From Rhizobium redzepovicii (GTDB lineage: Bacteria; Pseudomonadota; Alphaproteobacteria; Rhizobiales; Rhizobiaceae): a stretch of DNA of 64,000 nt. Shown piece after piece: positions 46,715 to 55,546 of this stretch. Position 1 is the stretch's first letter. Every line of letters starts with the position of its first letter. Both the position numbers and the translations under genes were made by a program. The stretch covers positions 62,001-126,000 of the forward strand of contig NZ_JAILYH010000001.1 of the NCBI RefSeq assembly GCF_019793435.1. The letters run 5' to 3'. The notes beneath the pieces are model-generated. The model ran no database searches, was not told where the DNA came from, and saw nothing but the letters and a program-made list of their open reading frames with translations.

Positions 46715-48358
46715 ATGAAAAAATATCTTCTTGCCGCCGCCCTGACGCTGCTTTCGGGCTCCGCCATGGCGCAAACGGTCCTGACGGCGAATATCGAACC
46801 GGCGACGACCTGGGTGCGCAACTTCAACCCGTTCAACCAGACCTCGTCGCGCCAGTCGACGCTCGATTTCATCTATGAGCCGCTGGTTATCTTCAACCGC
46901 TTCGACAGCAACAAGCCGGTCTATCGCCTGGCCGAAAGCTTCAAGCTCTCCGACGATCTGAAAAGCATCGATTTCAAGCTGCGCCCGAACCTGAAATGGT
47001 CTGATGGGAAACCGCTGACCGCAGCCGACGTCAAGTTCACCTATGATTATCTGAAGAAATTCCCGGCGCTCGACTTCGTCAGCATCTGGAGCTTCATCAC
47101 CGATGTCAAAGCCGTCGACGATCAGACGGTGCGCTTCACGCTCGCCAATCCGAGCTCGCTTGCCGCCGAGCAGATTTCACAGCTGCCGATCGTTCCGGAA
47201 CATGTCTGGAAGGATGTTGCCGACCCGGTCACTTTCGCCAACGAGAACCCGGTCGGCAGCGGCCCACTGACCGAGGTTCCGCGCTTCACCGGCCAGACCT
47301 ACGACCAGTGCCGCAACCCGAACTATTGGGACAACGCCCATCTGAAGGTCGATTGCCTGCGCTTTCCGCAGCTTGCCGACAACAACCAGATGCTGACGGC
47401 AACGGCCGACGGCACGCTCGACTGGGGCGTCTCCTTCATTCCCGATATCGACAATGTCTATGTTTCCAAGGATCCGGCCCATTTCCACTATTGGTATTCG
47501 CCGAGCAGCATGGTCGCCTTCCTGTTCAACCTGGAAACGGCAAACGAGAACAACAAGAAGGCCTTCAACGACCTGAAATTCCGCCGGGCCGTCTCGATGG
47601 CGCTCGACCGCAAGACGATGATCGACGTCGCCGGCTACGGCTATCCGACGCTGAACGAAGATCCCGGCCTGATGGGCGAACTTTACAAGAGCTGGGCGGA
47701 CCCCTCCGTCAAGGCTGATTTCGGCAAATTCGCCACCTATGATGCTGACGCCGCCAAGGCCCTGCTCGACGAAGCGGGCTATAAGGACAAGGACGGCGAT
47801 GGTTTCCGCGACAATCCCGACGGCAGCAAGATCTCTTTCTCGATCATCGTGCCCAGCGCCTGGACCGACTGGATCGACACCGTCAATCTCGCCGTCGAAG
47901 GCATGCAGGCGGTCGGCATCGACGCCAGGATCGAAACGCCTGAAGAAGCCGTCTGGACCGGCAACCTTATCAACGGCACCTTCGATGCGGCGATCAACAG
48001 CCTGCCGGCCTCGGCCTCGCCCTATTATCCCTATAAGCGCGCCTTCAGCGCTTCGGACAAGGGCAAGACCCGCTTCACCGCGCAGCGCTGGTTCAATCCC
48101 GAGGTCGAAAAGCTCGTCACCGAGTTCACCCAGACCGCGGATCTTGCCAAGCAGAAGGACGCGATGAACAAGGCGCAGCGTATCGTCGCCGAGAACATGC
48201 CGATGATTCCGGTGTTCAACAATCCGAACTGGTATCAGTACAACACCAAGCGTTTCACCGGCTGGTCGACCAAGGAAAATCCCTTCGTCAATCCGTCGAT
48301 CTCACGGACCAATCCGGCACGCCTCCTGAACCTGCTCGCGCTCGAGCCGGTCAAGTAA
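46715..48358 (+). CDS. ABC importer binding protein (SBP family 5)
   Basis: 547 residues: signal peptide MKKYLLAAALTLLSGSAMAQ, then the SBP_bac_5 fold: FNPFNQTSSRQSTLDFIYEPLVIFN, LKWSDGKPLTAADVKFTYDYL, and NDLKFRRAVSMALDRKTMIDVAGYG. The RNFNPF opening and the later segment GYGYPTLNEDPGL are shared by members that bind oligosaccharides (cellobiose/chitobiose types) as well as peptides. AGGGGAATAAGAC precedes the ATG. With the NagZ-like gene upstream, a beta-linked amino-sugar or muropeptide ligand is a reasonable inference. Confidence 0.92.
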   Translation: MKKYLLAAALTLLSGSAMAQTVLTANIEPATTWVRNFNPFNQTSSRQSTLDFIYEPLVIFNRFDSNKPVYRLAESFKLSDDLKSIDFKLRPNLKWSDGKPLTAADVKFTYDYLKKFPALDFVSIWSFITDVKAVDDQTVRFTLANPSSLAAEQISQLPIVPEHVWKDVADPVTFANENPVGSGPLTEVPRFTGQTYDQCRNPNYWDNAHLKVDCLRFPQLADNNQMLTATADGTLDWGVSFIPDIDNVYVSKDPAHFHYWYSPSSMVAFLFNLETANENNKKAFNDLKFRRAVSMALDRKTMIDVAGYGYPTLNEDPGLMGELYKSWADPSVKADFGKFATYDADAAKALLDEAGYKDKDGDGFRDNPDGSKISFSIIVPSAWTDWIDTVNLAVEGMQAVGIDARIETPEEAVWTGNLINGTFDAAINSLPASASPYYPYKRAFSASDKGKTRFTAQRWFNPEVEKLVTEFTQTADLAKQKDAMNKAQRIVAENMPMIPVFNNPNWYQYNTKRFTGWSTKENPFVNPSISRTNPARLLNLLALEPVK

Positions 48359-48367
48359 GACACCTCC

Positions 48368-48449
48368 CGGGAGCGGCGTCAGAGCATGATGCCGAAAAGT
48401 GTAAGCGGTTTTCGGATGACATCACGCTCATCCAGAAGCGCCGCTCCCG
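48368..48449 (+). repeat. Rhizobial intergenic palindrome forming an 82 bp hairpin
   Basis: Outer arms CGGGAGCGGCG / CGCCGCTCCCG are a perfect 11 bp match. Inside, 48383-48428 is a palindrome of the kind AGCATGATGCCGAAAA / TTTTCGG..CATCACGCT, the type often found in intergenic DNA of Rhizobium and relatives (RIME-like). It lies 9 bp after the binding-protein stop codon and 17 bp before the permease start. Confidence 0.8.
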
Positions 48450-48465
48450 TCACGACGGAGTTCTC

Positions 48466-49443
48466 ATGGCTTTTCTGCTTCGCCGCCTCGTCTTCTACAT
48501 GGCAGCCTTCATCGCCGCAGCGACGATCAATTTCTTCCTGCCGCGCCTGATGCCGGGCGATCCCGTGCAGATCATGTTCTCGAGCGCCGGCACCGAATTG
48601 CCGCCGGAAAGCCTGCAGGCGCTGAAGCTCACCTTTGGCTTCGTCGACGGGCCGCTCTGGCAGCAATATCTCACCTATCTCGGCAGCATCTTCACCGGCG
48701 ATCTCGGCCGCTCGATCAAATATTTCCCGCTACCGGTCACCTCGGTGCTCGGTCATGCCCTTATCTGGACCGTCAGCCTGATGGGCACAGCGACGATCAT
48801 CAGCTTTGCGCTCGGCACCCTCCTCGGCATCGCCGCCGCCTGGCGCCGCGGCAGCAGGTTCGATGTTGTCGTCTCCGTCGGCGCGATTTTCGCGACATCG
48901 GTGCCGGCCGTCGTCACCTCGCTGATCGTGCTCTTCATCTTCGGCTTCACACTCGGCTGGTTCCCGAACGGCTATGCCGCCGATCCATCGCTCGATCCGG
49001 CCTTCAGCCTGCAATATCTCGGCAGCGTCGCCTATCACGGCGTCCTGCCGATGGTCACGCTCTGCACCGTGCTGATCGGCGGCTTCACCGTGACCATGCG
49101 CAACAACATGATCAACCTGCTCGGCGAGGACTATATCGTCATGGCCCGCGCCAAGGGCCTTTCCGACCGGCATGTGATGCTCTGGTATGCGGCGCGCAAC
49201 GCCCTGCTGCCGACCATCTCCAGCCTTGCCATCGCCATCGGCACCATTCTCGGTGGCTCGCTGGTGACCGAGGTCGTCTATAACTATCCCGGCCTTGGCA
49301 ATATTCTCTACCAGGCGATCCTCGCCCGCGATTACCCCGTCATCCAGGGCCAGCTCCTCATCATGACGGCGACCATGCTGATCGCCAATTTCATCGTCGA
49401 CGTCAGTTATATCCTGCTCGACCCGCGGCTGAAGGGAGCGTGA
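48466..49443 (+). CDS. ABC importer permease (DppB-like)
   Basis: 325 residues with about six membrane segments, opening MAFLLRRLVFYMAAFIAAATINFFLPRLMPGDPV, and an EAA loop YIVMARAKGLSDRHVMLWYAARN. The end IANFIVDVSYILLDPRLKGA matches DppB-type permeases. The subgroup near 50% hydrophobic loops and an NGYAADPSLDPA periplasmic insert is seen in oligosaccharide-type importers. GGAG sits before the ATG. One base separates it from the next gene. Confidence 0.93.
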   Translation: MAFLLRRLVFYMAAFIAAATINFFLPRLMPGDPVQIMFSSAGTELPPESLQALKLTFGFVDGPLWQQYLTYLGSIFTGDLGRSIKYFPLPVTSVLGHALIWTVSLMGTATIISFALGTLLGIAAAWRRGSRFDVVVSVGAIFATSVPAVVTSLIVLFIFGFTLGWFPNGYAADPSLDPAFSLQYLGSVAYHGVLPMVTLCTVLIGGFTVTMRNNMINLLGEDYIVMARAKGLSDRHVMLWYAARNALLPTISSLAIAIGTILGGSLVTEVVYNYPGLGNILYQAILARDYPVIQGQLLIMTATMLIANFIVDVSYILLDPRLKGA

Positions 49444-49444
49444 G

Positions 49445-50323
49445 ATGAAGAGCCTGCTGCGAAACCGCAAGGCGCTCACCGGCCTCGTCATCATCGCCGT
49501 CATCGTCATCGTCGCGATCGCAGCACCGCTGCTGACGCAATACGATCCCGCCGCCCGCACCGGGCGGCCGCACCGGCCGCCGTCGCTCGACCATATTCTC
49601 GGCACCACCCGCATCGGCCAGGATGTCTTTGCCCGGCTGATCTACGGCGCCCGCACATCGCTCGCCGTCGGCTTCGGCGCCGGGCTGCTGATCACCCTCG
49701 TCGGCACCGCGCTCGGCATCATCTCCGGCTATCGCGGCGGCAAGACCGACGAGATCATCAGCTTTTTCACCAATATGGTTCTGGTCGTTCCCAATCTGCC
49801 GCTGCTGCTCGTACTCGCCGCCTTCATCGGCCAGGCAAGCCCCGTGGTCATTGCGCTGATCCTGGGGGCCACGTCCTGGGCCTGGGGCGCCCGCGTCACC
49901 CGCGCCGAAACGCTCTCCGTCAAACACAAGGATTTCGTCAAATCCGCCGAGATGATGGGCGAGCCGCAATGGCGGATCATGACATTCGAGATCTTTCCCA
50001 ACGTGATATCGATCGTCGGCATCAATTTCATCGGCAGCGTCATCTTCGCGATCATCACCGAGGCGACGCTCGAGTTTCTCGGCCTCGGCGACCCCAGAGC
50101 GATCTCCTGGGGCACCATGCTCTACAATGCGCAGAAGGCCTCTGCCCTTTCGGTCGGCGCCTGGTGGGATATCCTCACCCCCTGCTTCGCGCTCGCCTTC
50201 CTCGGCATCGGCATGTCGCTGCTGAATTTCGCCGTCGACGAGATTGCCAATCCGCGGCTGCGCACCGGCAATCACCTGAAGCGCTGGTCGCTGCTGGTCC
50301 GTTCCGGGGAGGGCCGCCTGTGA
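49445..50323 (+). CDS. ABC importer permease (DppC-like)
   Basis: 292 residues: MKSLLRNRKALTGLVIIAVIVIVAIAAPLLTQYDP, then the HILGTTRIGQDVFARLIYGAR motif of DppC proteins and the EAA loop FVKSAEMMGEPQWRIMTFEIFPN. Start one base after the preceding stop codon; its own stop TGA overlaps the next GTG start. Confidence 0.93.
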   Translation: MKSLLRNRKALTGLVIIAVIVIVAIAAPLLTQYDPAARTGRPHRPPSLDHILGTTRIGQDVFARLIYGARTSLAVGFGAGLLITLVGTALGIISGYRGGKTDEIISFFTNMVLVVPNLPLLLVLAAFIGQASPVVIALILGATSWAWGARVTRAETLSVKHKDFVKSAEMMGEPQWRIMTFEIFPNVISIVGINFIGSVIFAIITEATLEFLGLGDPRAISWGTMLYNAQKASALSVGAWWDILTPCFALAFLGIGMSLLNFAVDEIANPRLRTGNHLKRWSLLVRSGEGRL

Positions 50324-51123
50324 CGCAGCCGCTGCTGTCGGTGAGAAATCTCACCATCGATTATATCGGCGAGCAGAAAGATTTCCGCGCCGTCGACGAC
50401 GTCAATTTCGACGTCGCACCCGGCGAGGTTTTCGGGCTCGCCGGCGAATCCGGCTGCGGCAAGAGCACCATCGCCTTCGCCATCAGCCGCCTGCACAAGC
50501 CGCCGGCGCTGATCCGCAAGGAAAGCCGCATCCTGCTCGACGGCCGCGATGTGCTCGATCTCGACCAGCAGGCGCTTGCCGCCTTCCGCTGGCGCGAGGT
50601 CGCCATGGTCTTCCAGAGCGCCATGAACTCGCTGAACCCGGTGCTGCGCATCGAGACGCAATTCTACGACATGCTGCGCACCCACAAGGGCATGAGCCGT
50701 GCTGCGGCCCGCGAGCGCACCGCCGAAATGCTGAGGCTCGTCGATATCGCGCCGGATCGCATGCGCGACTACCCGCACCAGTTTTCCGGCGGCATGCGCC
50801 AGCGCATCGTCATCGCCATCTGCATGGCGCTCGATCCGAAGCTGGTCGTCATGGACGAGCCGACGACGGCGCTCGACGTGGTCGTCCAGCGCGAAATCCT
50901 GCAGCGCATCAACGAGCTGCGCCGCCGCTTCGGTTTCTCGGTGTTGTTCATCACTCATGATCTCGGGCTGATGGTGCAATTCTGCGACCGCATCGGCATC
51001 ATGCTGTCAGGCAGGCTGGTGGAGCAGAACGCGGCCGTGGCGATCTACCGGACGCCGCAGCACGACTATACGAAAAGGCTCTGGGCCTCCTTCCCCTCGC
51101 TTCACGGAGGAGTGCTGCTATGA
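50320..51123 (+). CDS. ABC importer ATPase (DppD-like)
   Basis: 267 residues. Walker [14 protein letters not shown] near 42, signature [13 protein letters not shown], Walker [13 protein letters not shown] and switch FITHDLG are all present. The end HDYTKRLWASFPSLHGG is a shortened oligopeptide C-terminal region. The GTG start overlaps the preceding stop (GTGA); stop overlaps next ATG (ATGA). Confidence 0.93.
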   Translation: MTQPLLSVRNLTIDYIGEQKDFRAVDDVNFDVAPGEVFGLAGESGCGKSTIAFAISRLHKPPALIRKESRILLDGRDVLDLDQQALAAFRWREVAMVFQSAMNSLNPVLRIETQFYDMLRTHKGMSRAAARERTAEMLRLVDIAPDRMRDYPHQFSGGMRQRIVIAICMALDPKLVVMDEPTTALDVVVQREILQRINELRRRFGFSVLFITHDLGLMVQFCDRIGIMLSGRLVEQNAAVAIYRTPQHDYTKRLWASFPSLHGGVLL

Positions 51124-52019
51124 GCGACGCCATCCTCGCGCTCGACACCGTCGCCAAGAGGTTCGGCCATGGTTCGGCGGCCGTGCATGCGGCGCGCGCC
51201 ATTTCCTTTTCGCTGCACGCCGGCCGGGCGCTGGCACTCGTCGGCGAATCCGGCAGCGGCAAGACGACCTGCGCCCGCATGGCGATGCGCGAATATCTGC
51301 CGACATCGGGCCGCATCCTCTATAAGGGCCGGCCGGTCGAGGCGGCGAACTCCGCCGAAATCGGCCGCTACCGCCGCTCGGTGCAGATGATCTTCCAGGA
51401 CCCCTTCGCCTCGCTCAACCCCGCCCATACCATCGCCTTTCATCTCCGGCGGCCGCTGAAGCTGCATCGCCCGGAGATCAAAGGAAGCGAGATCGACGTC
51501 GCGGTCCGCGAACTGCTGACGCGCGTCAGGCTCGATCCCGATCTCGTCGCGCCAAAATATCCGCATGAACTCTCCGGCGGCCAGCGCCAGCGCGTTAACA
51601 TCGCCCGCGCGCTTGCGGTCCAGCCGGAGGTGATCGTCGCGGACGAGCCGACCTCCATGCTCGACGTCTCGGTCCGCCTCGGCGTATTGAATCTGCTGAA
51701 CGAGATGAAGCAGGAGATGAATCTCGGCCTGCTCTATATCACCCATGACATCGCCACCGCCCGCTATGTCGCAGAAGATATCGCCGTAATGTATGCCGGC
51801 CAGATCGTCGAATGGGGCAGCACCGCAAGAGTGATCGACAATCCGCTGCATCCCTATACAAGGCTGCTGCTCTCCGCCGTGCCCGATCCGGACGTCCGCT
51901 TCGAGGACCCGAAGGCACGCCTCAGGCCCGAGGAGGTGGAGGACATCCGCCGCCGTTCCGCTGCGCCGCAGGACGAGATCGTCGAAGCGGAGCCGCAGCA
52001 TTTCATACGGATGATCTGA
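51120..52019 (+). CDS. ABC importer ATPase (DppF-like)
   Basis: 299 residues. Walker A GESGSGKTTCARM near 40, [15 protein letters not shown]-loop, signature LSGGQRQRVNIA, Walker B VIVADEPTSMLD (SMLD in place of SALD), switch ITHD. HPYTRLLLSAVPDPD is the family C-terminal region. Second ATPase of the heterodimer and last gene of the operon; a convergent VOC gene ends 6 bp away. Confidence 0.93.
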   Translation: MSDAILALDTVAKRFGHGSAAVHAARAISFSLHAGRALALVGESGSGKTTCARMAMREYLPTSGRILYKGRPVEAANSAEIGRYRRSVQMIFQDPFASLNPAHTIAFHLRRPLKLHRPEIKGSEIDVAVRELLTRVRLDPDLVAPKYPHELSGGQRQRVNIARALAVQPEVIVADEPTSMLDVSVRLGVLNLLNEMKQEMNLGLLYITHDIATARYVAEDIAVMYAGQIVEWGSTARVIDNPLHPYTRLLLSAVPDPDVRFEDPKARLRPEEVEDIRRRSAAPQDEIVEAEPQHFIRMI

Positions 52020-52025
52020 GGCGCC

Positions 52026-52463
52026 TCAGCTGAGTTCCTGGGCGAGTCCGAGGAGAAGCCCTTCGGGGCCTCTTATGTAGCAGAGCCGATATGTGTCTCC
52101 ATACTGGACGACTTCGCCGACGAGCTGCGCGCCACGCGCGCGAAGCCTTTCAAGCGTGTCGTCGATGTCCTCAACGGTGAACATGACGCGGAGATAGCCA
52201 AGCGCGTTGACCGGAGCGTTGCGGTGATCTGCGACGACATCAGGCATCAGGAAGCGGGAGAGCTCGAGCCGGCTGTGGCCATCAGGTGTGCGCATCATGG
52301 CGATCTCGACACGCTGATCGCCCAGTCCAGTGATCCGCCCCGCCCATTCTCCTTCGATCATGGCCCGTCCTTCGAGCTCGAGGCCGAGTTCGCCAAAGAA
52401 ATCAATCGCCACTGCGAGGTCTTCGACGACGATGCCTACATTGTCCATCCGCTTGAGCGCCAT
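52026..52463 (-). CDS. VOC/glyoxalase-fold protein
   Basis: 145 residues with two beta-alpha-beta-beta-beta units: MDNVGIVVEDLAVAIDFFGELGLELEGRA and YLRVMFTVEDIDDTLERLRARGAQLVGEVVQYGDTYRLCYIRGPEGLLLGLA. VOC proteins bind a metal and act as lyases, isomerases, dioxygenases or resistance proteins. Start ATG 52463 with TTGGAG upstream; longer upstream reading lacks a ribosome-binding site. Substrate unknown. Confidence 0.85.
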   Translation of the reverse strand: MALKRMDNVGIVVEDLAVAIDFFGELGLELEGRAMIEGEWAGRITGLGDQRVEIAMMRTPDGHSRLELSRFLMPDVVADHRNAPVNALGYLRVMFTVEDIDDTLERLRARGAQLVGEVVQYGDTYRLCYIRGPEGLLLGLAQELS

Positions 52464-52706
52464 GTTTCCAATCTCCAAAAGTGTCGTTGCAATCTCCGAG
52501 GCGTCGCCTCGTGCAACAAAGGACGTGTGAGGATTCCCAGCGCCGACAACCATCCGAGCATAATTCGCTGCTCTTGGCATCGGAAGCTTGAATCATGGAC
52601 CGCCTCTAGCCACCGCCCCGCCTTCAAACGGTCCCGAGGCCTGCTGACTGGCCCCGCTCATCACCCTATGCTAGGGGACGGTTCTTTCAAATGAGGCGAA
52701 ACCGTC

Positions 52707-53387
52707 ATGCTGCCCTGGATCCAGCTCGATTCCGCGACCATTCCCGGCGAAGGCGGCGAACTCAGGCTGAAGCAGCGCGGCAGCGAGTTCTCGATCATGC
52801 TCGGCGCCAACGAGCTGATGAACAGCCGCCTCAGCGGCTCGGAAGAAGCGCTGGCGACCCTTTCCTGGGAGCGGATCAAGGGGCATCCGAAACCGAAGGT
52901 CCTGATCGGCGGCCTCGGCATGGGCTTTACCCTGCGCGCCGCCCTCGCCATCCTTCCCGAAAATGCCGGCGTCACCGTCGCCGAACTGGTGCCGGCCGTC
53001 GTCGCCTGGGCGCGCGGGCCGATGGCCGAGGTCTTCAAGGGCTGTCTCGACGATCCGCGCGTCGCCATCCATCAAGGCGATGTCGGCGAGGCGATCCGTG
53101 CCGGCAAGGAGGCCTATGACGCCATCCTGCTCGATGTCGACAATGGCCCGGATGGGTTGACCCGCAAATCCAACGATCGGCTCTATGATTTCGCCGGCCT
53201 GCGCGCCGCCCGCGACGCGCTTCGCCTCGGCGGCGTGCTCGCCGTCTGGTCGTCCGGCCCCGACCCCGATTTTACCCGCCGCCTGAGGGACAGCGGTTTT
53301 TCCGTCGATGCGGTCAACACCCGCGCCAACGGCAAACGCGGCGGCGCCCGCCATGTGATCTGGCTGGCGGTGAAGCCGGCCCGCTGA
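52707..53387 (+). CDS. Spermidine synthase-like methyltransferase-fold protein
   Basis: 226 residues. PKVLIGGLGMGFTLRAALAILP is the GGxGxGxT nucleotide loop, VTVAELVPAVVAWARG the motif with acidic Glu, and AYDAILLDVDNGPDGLTRKSN the catalytic DxDNGP region of spermidine synthase-like proteins. It is shorter than classical SpeE (about 285) and lacks the N-terminal beta-domain, so a true aminopropyltransferase role is not certain. Alone on the plus strand. Confidence 0.85.
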   Translation: MLPWIQLDSATIPGEGGELRLKQRGSEFSIMLGANELMNSRLSGSEEALATLSWERIKGHPKPKVLIGGLGMGFTLRAALAILPENAGVTVAELVPAVVAWARGPMAEVFKGCLDDPRVAIHQGDVGEAIRAGKEAYDAILLDVDNGPDGLTRKSNDRLYDFAGLRAARDALRLGGVLAVWSSGPDPDFTRRLRDSGFSVDAVNTRANGKRGGARHVIWLAVKPAR

Positions 53388-53401
53388 CTAAAGCACCGTA
53401 A

Positions 53402-54196
53402 TCAACTGGCCGACGCGATCCTGCGGGCGGCATTGATGGCGCGGCGGGCGCCTGCGCGCAACTGCGTGGTCTCGGCGCCGGCGATGACCAGGTCGAAGCC
53501 GAATTTCAATAGTTCGCCGGCCCGCTCGCCGTCGGCGGCGAACGCGCAGGCGAATTTGCCGTGGGCGCGGCAGCGCGCGACGGCATGCTGCATGGCGCTG
53601 TCGATTTCGGCAGCGTTCGGCGCCACCTGATCACCGTTCGACAGCGCAATCGAAAGATCGGAAGGGCCGATGAAAATGCCGTCGATGCCGGTCACATCGA
53701 GAATGCCGTCGATCGCATCGAGCGCGGCGCGGGTCTCGATCATGGCGATGGCAACGGTGAGCGCATTGGCGTTCTTCAAATAATCGTCGCCCGACAGGCC
53801 GGTATGATTCAGCGCCAATGACGGCCCCCAGCTGCGCTCGCCGACGGGCGGATATTTCGTCGTCCGGACCAGGGCTCTCGCATCGTCTGCCGAATTGATC
53901 ATCGGCGCGATGATGCCGGTGGCACCAGCGTCGAGCAGCCGCGAGGCGGAAGCGAAATCGCCGACTGGGATGCGCGCCAGGGCCGGTTTGCCGGCCAGGC
54001 GCACCTGCGCGATGCCATTGGCCGCCGACGGCATGTCCCACATGCCGTGCTGCATATCCAGCACGACGGCATCGAAGGCCTCCTGCGCCAGATGGTTGAC
54101 GAGCATGGGGTCGGGAATGCCGACCCAGGCGGAGATCATCCCGCCCCGGCTGCCCCTGATCCGGTTCGCAAAGCCGTCTATGTCAGCTGCATCCAT
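53402..54196 (-). CDS. HpcH/HpaI family aldolase/citrate lyase-like protein
   Basis: 264 residues; a TIM barrel class II aldolase. MISAWVGIPDPML, LDMQHGMWD (base His), AMIETRAALD (metal Glu), and GIFIGPSDLSIAL (metal Asp) are the HpcH/HpaI motifs. These cleave 4-hydroxy-2-oxo acids to pyruvate plus aldehyde. ATG 54196 is the sensible start. A small membrane protein follows in the upstream direction; no pathway partner is visible. Confidence 0.9.
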   Translation of the reverse strand: MDAADIDGFANRIRGSRGGMISAWVGIPDPMLVNHLAQEAFDAVVLDMQHGMWDMPSAANGIAQVRLAGKPALARIPVGDFASASRLLDAGATGIIAPMINSADDARALVRTTKYPPVGERSWGPSLALNHTGLSGDDYLKNANALTVAIAMIETRAALDAIDGILDVTGIDGIFIGPSDLSIALSNGDQVAPNAAEIDSAMQHAVARCRAHGKFACAFAADGERAGELLKFGFDLVIAGAETTQLRAGARRAINAARRIASAS

Positions 54197-54257
54197 GCCA
54201 TTCTCCCACAATTCTTCAGACCGCCGGCGGCCATTGCTGCCAGGCAGCGGCGGCGGT

Positions 54258-54458
54258 TCAGACTCTCCGGCGCAGTCGCGAGACGATGAGCATGACAGCA
54301 ATGCCGGCTGCGGCGAGAATGGCACCCCACAACACCCAGATCGTTTGAGCGATCATGAAGCTCGACGCCGGATAAGGAAAATAGCCGCTTCCCTGTCCGA
54401 TCCAGATCAGCCCGAGGAGGACCATCAGCAGTCCGATGATATATCCGATCGTTCGCAT
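54258..54458 (-). CDS. Small membrane protein, 66 residues
   Basis: MRTIGYIIGLLMVLLGLIWIGQGSG and MIAQTIWVLWGAILAAAGIAVMLIV are two membrane helices, followed by a basic tail RLRRRV. A small inner-membrane protein of a kind often conserved in rhizobia without known function. Start ATG 54458 is at the first helix; the longer reading adds unlikely residues. Confidence 0.7.
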   Translation of the reverse strand: MRTIGYIIGLLMVLLGLIWIGQGSGYFPYPASSFMIAQTIWVLWGAILAAAGIAVMLIVSRLRRRV

Positions 54459-54546
54459 GCTTGCGTCACTTTCGCTATGGATTCGTTCCCACAATGTCGG
54501 CCGCCGCCGCCGATGGCAAGGGTTCTGCTGCGGAGAATAATCCACG

Positions 54547-55452
54547 TCAGCCGTTCCCTCCGACTTCGCCCATCAGCCAGGCGCCGAGGCTTTCGCTATG
54601 CGGGCTTGGAGATCGCGGCGGCACCAGCCAGTAACCGCGGTCCTGCGCCTCGAGCGGCGGGCCGGCTTCGACCAGCATGCCTGCTTGGAGCAGCGTATCG
54701 ACGAGCCCCATCCAGCCGATCGCCACGCCCTGCCCGCTCAACGCAGCCTGAATGACCAGCGAATAGGTATTGAAGCTGATATCGCCGCGGCCGGCATGGC
54801 CGTCGCGCAGGACGGAGAATTCGGTCAGATAACTGCGCCAGTCGAACCAGGGTGATGGCATCGGCGTGTCGAGATGGATCAGTACCGCCTTGGCAAGCTG
54901 CCTCGCATCCTCGCACGGGCCGTTGCGATCGAGAAATCCCTGCGTGCAGACCGGCACAACCTTTTCACGCAGCAGAAGCGTACCGATGGCGCCGAATTCC
55001 GCCCGCGTGCCGAAAACGACAGCGACATCCGCTTCGTCGCGAAAACCGGCTGAAAATCGCTGCGTCGCGACGATCTGGATGTCCGTTTCCGGATGAAGAA
55101 GCCGAAAGCCGTCCATGCGCGGGATCAGCCAAAGCGATGAAAAGGCATAGTCGGTTCTGAGCCGAACAACTGGTCGTTGGGCTTCGGCGCGGAAACTGCG
55201 GGCGAGCGCATCGATGTCACCGACCACTTTGGCGGTGACGTCGAGAAGCCGTTCACCTTCGGCAGTCAGCGTCACGCCGCGATGCTGGCGGCGCAGCAGG
55301 CTGACGCCGAACTGCTCCTCCAGCCGGCGGATCTGGTAGCTGACGGCCGGCTGGGTAAGCCCGAGCAGCGCTGCAGCCGACGAAAAGCTCCCGAGTCTCG
55401 CGACCTCAACGAAGATGCGCATCCATCCAAGCTCAAGCGGGTGGTCTGGCAT
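54547..55452 (-). CDS. LysR family regulator (choline sulfate type)
   Basis: 301 residues: HTH (GSFSSAAALLGLTQPAVSYQIRRLEEQFG, about 21-49) and a LysR substrate domain of the GcvA-like group (FSSLWLIPRMDGFRLLHPETDIQI, DVAVVFGTRAEF). It is divergent from the choline-sulfatase gene, the arrangement of rhizobial choline-sulfate regulators. It likely activates betC with choline sulfate or a related compound as inducer. The inverted repeat at 55470 is its probable site. Confidence 0.9.
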   Translation of the reverse strand: MPDHPLELGWMRIFVEVARLGSFSSAAALLGLTQPAVSYQIRRLEEQFGVSLLRRQHRGVTLTAEGERLLDVTAKVVGDIDALARSFRAEAQRPVVRLRTDYAFSSLWLIPRMDGFRLLHPETDIQIVATQRFSAGFRDEADVAVVFGTRAEFGAIGTLLLREKVVPVCTQGFLDRNGPCEDARQLAKAVLIHLDTPMPSPWFDWRSYLTEFSVLRDGHAGRGDISFNTYSLVIQAALSGQGVAIGWMGLVDTLLQAGMLVEAGPPLEAQDRGYWLVPPRSPSPHSESLGAWLMGEVGGNG

Positions 55453-55469
55453 AAAAATTCCTTTATGCA

Positions 55470-55485
55470 GGCATTCAAAAATGCC
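55470..55485. promoter_or_regulatory. Candidate LysR operator between lysR and betC
   Basis: GGCATT-N4-AATGCC is a perfect inverted repeat 17 bp from the lysR start and 61 bp from the betC start, well placed for control of both genes. It does not match the T-N11-A core exactly. Confidence 0.5.
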
Positions 55486-55546
55486 GTCTTTACAGGCGTG
55501 AGAATAGGCGTTTCAATAAAATCTGCAAATAGCATAGGAAAACGAC

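Noticed and set aside
53895-54755. Plus-strand ORF of 286 codons
   Set aside because: Antisense to the HpcH/HpaI aldolase and LysR genes.
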